The notes below the pieces were generated by a model. That model was not told where the DNA came from. It worked only from the letters and a program-made list of their open reading frames with translations, and did no database searches. A program made the translations under genes and the position numbers. DNA of 64,000 bases from Cladopsammia gracilis (Eukaryota; Cnidaria; Anthozoa; Scleractinia; Dendrophylliidae). Positions 55,701 to 63,600 of the stretch are shown in pieces. Position 1 is the first letter of the stretch; each line of letters opens with the position of its first letter. Where the stretch lies: positions 520,001 to 584,000 of the forward strand of contig JAJGOT010000456.1 of assembly GCA_022457155.1 (NCBI GenBank), read 5' to 3'.

Positions 55701-58700
55701 TCGGTGCAAGGCTGGGCACTAGAACAGTCAAAATATGAACAGATCATGGTTTAAATTAGTGACACAAAATACAGATATCTCCATCAAGTTATATAACGGT
55801 TGCAACTAAGCGTTTCTCCGATGACTGATTTGAGCGGCGAACGGCAATGGAGTGACGGGATACGGAGCATGAGCAATACCACTCAAGAAATCGCCAAGTG
55901 GAGAATGGTAGTTAAGCGGTGGTGGTCATTGCAATAATCGTTTTAATATGAAATACAGAAACGAATATGTCGTCTTTTCTTTTTCTTGAGTTGGGGAGAA
56001 TAACGGGTCACATAAAGAGAAAACGACAGGCTAACGATTGAGTTTTCACATCATTCGTTTCGATCATTTAGTTTACTGGCACCCTTGGTAAAATTTCATA
56101 GCATCACTATAAATTATATTTAACGGGAAATGCAGGCGCCGTAGATTTATTTTGAACTTACCTCCTTCTTTGGTCCTTACTAATGCTGCTGAACTGGTGT
56201 ATGTCCCATTTGCAGCAACAGCAATAACCTTCACTTCATAAAATCGGTAGCCTTTTAACACACTTCCAGAGTAATGTGTATTATACGAACTCGCGACTTG
56301 ATAAAGCATGGTGAAGTTTGAGTTCAGTTCTGTATATTTCACCAAGAATCGCAGTATTGGAACACTCAAAGGAAAGGTCGACCATCTCACTGTTAATGAC
56401 GATGAAGTTCTGTTTGTTATCGTAGTATTCCAAGAAGGCACCACATGGGCTGTGAATTAAGAATAGAAGGATCTGTATGCTTAGTAACTGACTAGACTAA
56501 TAACATTAGAGGAAATTACTTGCAATGATGGTTCATGCAGTAAGCCAACCTACAAAAGTATGTCAGCTAGCTTGCTAAACAAGATGTTATTTTTATAAGT
56601 CGAAAGGTGTTCCACAAAAAAGGAAGTACGACTTAAAAAGATTAGTTTTCACCTTTGATGCATTGCCTCACATACATAATTTATGTTCTTGTTCGTGTCA
56701 TTACGTTTTTTTTTTTTTTTTTTGAGTTCCTGAGCCTGGAGAGGGAAACATTGTGCAAGAGCTTTAAAGCTATGGCAATCAAACTTGGAAAGTTTATACG
56801 TCCAAAACATTTTGTTGCTGTCCGCAAAATGGAACCATGACGACATATGGCATGGTAATTACGTCATTAGTTATGCACAGTCGCCTCCTTGAATTTGCCA
56901 TCTTGAATTTCTCCAAAACCCCACAAAATCGTCCAAATTGACTCAAAAGTAATCAAAACCAACACAGAAACGTTAAAATAGCGAAATAATATATTGTAAA
57001 AGTTACCAAATTTCGAAAAACATTGGCGGTCAAAATCTTCTTGCCATGGAAACATCAAGTCACGTAAACAACAAAATGTCATACCAAACTGTTGCTAGGG
57101 TACCTTTAAGAAACGTCGCGAAGATTAATGGTGTTTACTTCCATATGAAATACGTTATGAATATTGAAAGTTAGCCCAGGCACTTTGCCGATTTTTATTT
57201 ACTTGTTGTGTCTTGTGAAACATCACAAACTCACTCGCTCGAAACTCGCTCGTTCATATGTGATGACAACGCGTGAATAAAAGTCGTACGCGCTCATCAT
57301 CAACCATGAAGTAATCTATATTTTATTTTCCCTTATCTTTACAAACTACGTTTACAATACCAATATTCTTCATCTTTACCTGAGTCGAGTTCTTTGTTTA
57401 GCACCGTGTATTGAATTCTGGCGTAGCTATATCGGTATGACAGAAGGACCTTTACTGTAATGATGTCTCCATCACCAAAAGGAATTTCCACGGACAGCCC
57501 GCGACTGAATGAATCACATCCTCGTCGACGAAACACCTCATTTCCATCACTATCATAGATCTTGATGAACTCGCTGAACACCACAAAATATATTAATTGA
57601 ATATTCAATCGATTAAGCTGTAGCAAACATCAATAAAAGAGATAATAGATCATCAAGTGAAGTCTTTAAGGTAAGAGATAATGATTTTGATAAATTGAGT
57701 GAAAATATTTTAGACATTGTCATTGAGAAGAATTGAAAAATTCATTTCGATGATTCACTTACAAAAATTATACGACTTGAGTTTTGACTTTTTTCTCTCT
57801 TAAAATTGCATATTATCTTTGTATGACTTCTGTGTGTGTCTCGGGCGTAAAAATGACCGGCCGTTCATCTGCTTATGCAAATCACATTAAAACAATTAAG
57901 AAAATGACCTGAAGGGATAAGAGCTTGATTCTATCTTCTCACCTGCAATATAGTAAATATATGTACTCAAACGAGACCAGGGTGACTCCTTGATTTACAC
58001 CAGCATTATATATTTGCATAGTGCAGTTCAGATTGTTGTAATTCGAGTGGGTGAAGTTTAGCCATCCAAACGACTGGTTCACATAGCCTTCGCAGCCTTA
58101 AAACAATGATAATAATATCCCTTCGTTAAATATGCCAGAAAAGGGAATGTCATTCCAGTTTAGGAAGTAAGTGCACCAATTTTCAAAGCGAACGTGTTTA
58201 AACGTGCCCATAAAATTAGAAGAGCCATCTAAAGATGCGGGTTCTTTCAAACCCCCCACACGCAAACTTTTAACCCCACGGTGGTACAAGGGTTTTTACG
58301 ATGTTGCAATATTTTACGTCTAATAGATAGCCTGTGATGTGCTCTACAAGATAAGGTAAATATTATGGGTTGTAGTGCTGCTGGGGGTCCGTGACGTCAT
58401 CCAAAATGGCCTCCAAGATGGCCGCCAACTTGGATTTTGCAAAAAAAATCAAATTTATCGGGAAGAAGCGTAGATTGCAAATACTTTTTGCTAGGGTTGC
58501 AAAAGAGCATACAATTAATCGTTATGATGATTTTGGTAACATTTTATTTGGTTTTTTTTTCACCTAAAAAAGGTGAAAAACACTCATCTTTATTCAAAAA
58601 TGGCTTGACCTCATGTTATTTGTGACTTCATATCTCGTTACCATAGCAACCAGTTGTCGCCAAACTTCACCAAAATGTGTCTAAAGGAAAAGCGGTATGT

Positions 58701-60582
58701 GCTAATCCTTATACGTTGCAGGGTTAAATTGAGATATAGCTTAAGATAATGCTTTTTAACGGACATATTTTATAACTAAACTAAATGTAAGGCCCGCACT
58801 ACGGGATGAGCCAATATATTCAATAAAATAATAAATCAGTCCATTGCCGAAATGCCAGCATCGCTACATTAGAGATCTGGCGAAAAAGAACCAGTGCCTT
58901 TTAATTTAAGCGTTGTGTTGACCTCTACTGTTCAGTTAAAGGTTTATGTTAATTACCTTTGGTTGTGTAGATAAGTGGCGATCGGGGTCCTAATCCTACA
59001 GAAGTAAAAGCAGCCACGGAAATTTGGTAACGTTCTGCAATTTGAATATTTGGCAGTATAGCACTTAAGGCATTCGTGTTGTTGACGCTAACAATGCTGT
59101 CCGAATAGTAATAGTACTGGGTTCTTTTGTAGTATACGTTGTATCCCAATAGACGACCATTTGCGTACTGTGGAGGAATGGGGTCCCATTTTACCAATAA
59201 CTCATTCAGTCCGTAGTTTTCAACTCTGGCATTCGTTGGCGCTCGGCTAGGAACTAAAATATACACACAGTGGTTAGACATGTATTGATGTTTGTATGAA
59301 AATTAATTGATTTAATACATTTGTTAATACAACGCGCGCGTTGATTGGTTGATTCATCGTCACATGACATCTAACAAACAAACTGTTTCCCGCCAATTGT
59401 GCTAAGCGGGCAACATTTGCGAAAGCGGGCAACAATTTTGACGTCAGAGGGTAACATTGCACTTTTGCCCGCTAGCGCACGTGATCAGACCGTGATCAGA
59501 CCGTGACAAAAGGTGGCATGATTATGATGGATCGAGTGCTCGGCGTGTTTTTCAAACTGTCTTGTGTGGTGTTTTTTTTTTGTGTTGCTATATAACAAAT
59601 CACTGAATGACTGATCCCTCGGGAAACATTCTCGGGAAACAAAATTCACTGTTTCCCTCGGAACCAGTCATTAAGTGTTTAATGTTGCATGTTACACGTT
59701 ACTTGTTTAATGAAGAGCGCAGATGCATGGTTAAGAAATCATGTTTAGTGCAACCTCTGTGGACAAGTGGTGCAATCTTTTAAGTTATAATAAATGATAT
59801 TTAATTCGCCTGTTCGACGCCTGTGCTTAGACTTACCCCCTTCTGTTGTTAGTATAGAGACTCTATTGCTTGCATATGTGGCGTTTCCACCGCTTGATGT
59901 AACAGCGAATACTTGAACATCATAAGCCGTATAACCAAAAAGGAGGCTGGTGTAGTACGAGTTACTATATCGATTAACTTCGAATAGTCTACCGACGCCA
60001 TTGGAGACTTCCTTGTACCTCACCAAGTAGTAACTGACAGACTGTGGAAGTGGGAGATTTGGCCAATATACACTCGCTGAAGACGATGTTATGCTGTAAA
60101 CACTTATATTCCAGGAGGAGACGACTTGAGCTTCACAGAAAAATGCAATAAACTATATATTATTAGGTGTATCATGAATTTTCTGAGAGTGAATAACAAA
60201 CGCTTTATTTAAAGCTACGGAATTTAATAAGGAAAATACACAACAATTTAATTGGTAAGCTTCCCAGTCATAGCTGCTTGGTTGCAACGTTTTATGTCAT
60301 ACCAAAACAATGTTCACGTCAAAATGTGTAACAGGCACTAAAATCCCTGGACTCCCAAAGTGAATTTCCCATAACATTGAAGGGATTTGCATGCACCTAA
60401 CCGACCCCTCCCAGCCTCCCTCCTACTCTCTTTCACATCCGACGGTTAATTTTGAGGATCAATTGAGGGCCTTAAACATCGGGATTGATCTCCAAGAAAC
60501 CAACCCAACCACGTACCGAATAACTAACATATAGACTTCCCTACGACGAATCAAGCAATTTTAGCATATCAGTTATTTGAAA

Positions 60583-60622
<40 letters not shown>

Positions 60623-63600
60623 TATTAACATCGATTGGTTGCAAACCTAAGTCGAGTCCTTGATTTAGAATGCTGTACTTGATGTTCACAGTGCTCCACC
60701 TATATTCTAGGAAAATGTCAAGTTTAAGGTGGTCTGTGGCTCCATATGGAACTTCTAGTGCGGCGCCAGCAGGGTAAGATGAATTGCAGCCTTGTTGTTT
60801 AAATACTTCAGAGCCATCTGCCTTCAGTAACTTGACATGTTCACTATGGACAAAAAGATAGTCAATGAAGACCCACGGTACTTAAGGCAATTTTTAAATA
60901 TCCATGTTATGATAATCTGGTATCATCTGCGTTGTTTGTGGAATGCTATTAGTATCACAGTGCTGGATTGTCATGGTTAACTAAGCTGTATGGTTTATAA
61001 AATATCATAATTTAAATAACATCACATTCTCTGAGGGTGGGTGGTGGTACGGAGTGAATAAGGGTGGGGGGTAGGGGGTGGTTGGGTGGAGCAAGGTAAG
61101 AGGGGGCGAGGACTTGGGTCTCTCCATACCTGCGACTAATGTATGTTTTATTAGTAGTGGTAGTATAAACGACTTGGTAAAATGAAATGCATACAGGTTA
61201 ATAAAATATAGGTAAAAAAGACAGATACAATTTTGCCAAAAAATCAAGAGACAGTCAGATATAGCAGAGATGGTCGTTTCTAATTAAATCTCCACCATTT
61301 CCTTAACATTGTTTTGCCTACTACAACTGAACAATTGCTACAATGAACTTTTCACAAATAATTTATAGAGTAAATGTATATTTTCTATGAAATGTATGCA
61401 TTTGCAGCCATACTATTGTGAGCACGTATTTTATTACCTGCAATAGCGCAAGTATATCCTTTGCAATGTAACGATGGCAACTGCATTTCTTATACCAGCA
61501 TTGCCGATTGTCCAGTTGCAATGCAGTTCGTCTTCGTCTCCACGATTTTCCTTCAACAACACTCCAGACGTTTTATTCAAGAAACCGCCACAGCCTAAAC
61601 AATAAAGAAACGCTGCAATGTGGTAGTTTTATAAACATATTATAGCAATGTCAGACGAAACTAGAAGAAAGCAATTGAATTGAATGGATGAAATGAAATA
61701 ATCAGCCTACCAGAATATAAACTTTGATTTATTGAGCGGTATGTCACGAAATCAAAATTGATGAACTGTAAGGGCCGATTTACACGGTACAACTTTGTCG
61801 CATGTGACACGCTTAAAACATGCTTACGACATGCTTACAACACGAATTACTCCGTGTAAATCAACTCAAGTCATGTCGTAAGCATGCCGTAAGCGTGTCG
61901 CATGCAACAAAGTTGTACCGTGTAAATCGGCCCTAATACACTTCCATCCTTGTAATCCTGCACATTTTTTCAAACGACTACTTCTGTTTTGCTCTATATA
62001 ATAGCGGAGCACTAGCGGGCAGAAGGTCCGCTGCGAAGCCCCATACTCATAGAACCTATGCCCGTCATTTTTCATGGTCATGGCTAACGGAATGTTTCGC
62101 GGGCGCCATCTGTTACATGAGTGTCCGAGCGTCGCACAAGGTTAGCTCGCAGGCACGTATGACGTCCCAAAACATGCGCGTATGACGCCACACAACATCC
62201 GGGATCTTAGCAATTTTGAAAGCAAAGCGAGGCTTTGTTTTTCGCCCGGCCACTCAGTTGTCAGCTTGGTAAACTGGATCTTTCGCAGTGTTTATCGGAG
62301 CAGTAAAGTCGTTATTTCCCTGCATTTTTCCGCGGTTTGCTACTCAAGACACGGATACTAATTAAGGGATACACAGAAGCCGCTTTAGTGGAAAAAAGAA
62401 GAGCTTTCAGGGATAAAATCTTGCTTCGAGGAACTTCACTGATACGTTTCTTTCAATGCAGAAGCAATGCGAGAGATGTTTGTTTTTATTATGGATTTTA
62501 GTACCGAGAAGCGGAGTTTTAACGAATTTCCAAGCAATCCAGTGATTTAAAGGTAAAATAAATCACATTTTTCGATGGGAATTTATGTTGATATCAGTTT
62601 TTGATTGACTTTTCTTTTGTGTTCTCTTTAGTTTTGGAGACATGATTATGAAACGTGCTCAAATTAAGTCTTGTTGTCTTGAATTTCATCGAGGACAGCT
62701 CTGCCTTGATGCGCTATAAATGGTACGTGTTTGCTTTTAAACATAAACTAATAGATATTTGAATAAAATTTTTCAAAAGAAGATTTTGTTGTCTATTTTT
62801 ACGTGTTTTTTCATTCATTACATAGGTTGAAAAGCGATTTTATGTAAACAAAACAAGACTTGGATTTTATAGTTCGATCTGAACTCACTCGCGTCGCCTT
62901 ATGCAAATATGTTTGTGCATTTTTTGCAATTTGGATTTCCAAATCAGTTTCTCGGGCAATTTTTGATAGGCAACGGGTGTATTTTATTCGGAAATTGGTC
63001 AAACTAGTTATTCTAGACCGAGAAAAAGTTGTTTTGTGAACTTTTGTACGGTCTAAATGTACTGTGCAGACGGTCGCGTAATACTGTTTTTGAGAATTGC
63101 TAAAATTGAAAAATAGCCCAGTCGGCAATCTTAATAGTCCATTTTACAGTTTTGTGCTTGGTGACCTTGCCTTCGAGTTAAAGCGAGGCTGGGGGTGACC
63201 TTGCTTTGATACAAACCTTTCTGCCTCCCATATGTTAATAGTGCTTTTTTCATGCTAACTAGCTAAATTTACATCTGAAAATATCCAAGTTCTCTATCAT
63301 AACAAGGTCAACTTGAGCCTCGTTTCCACTCAAAGGCCAGGGCGCTAAGAAGACAACTGTAAAATGGTCTATTCTTGTGCTTCCGACCTTTCACCTTGGT
63401 TAAGCTAAGCTTAGCATGGGCTTTAATTTCTGTTCAGAGAGCGACGCTGTTACGCTCACCCTATCTATATATATTATTTTTATCCAATTCAGTTGTACAT
63501 TTGGTGGCATTTGGCGATATAACGTAAAAGTTAATGAAGCAATATTTTGTTACTTATTTAGGCGTGACAGTGACTTGTGTTTCATTATAAGAACTGAATG

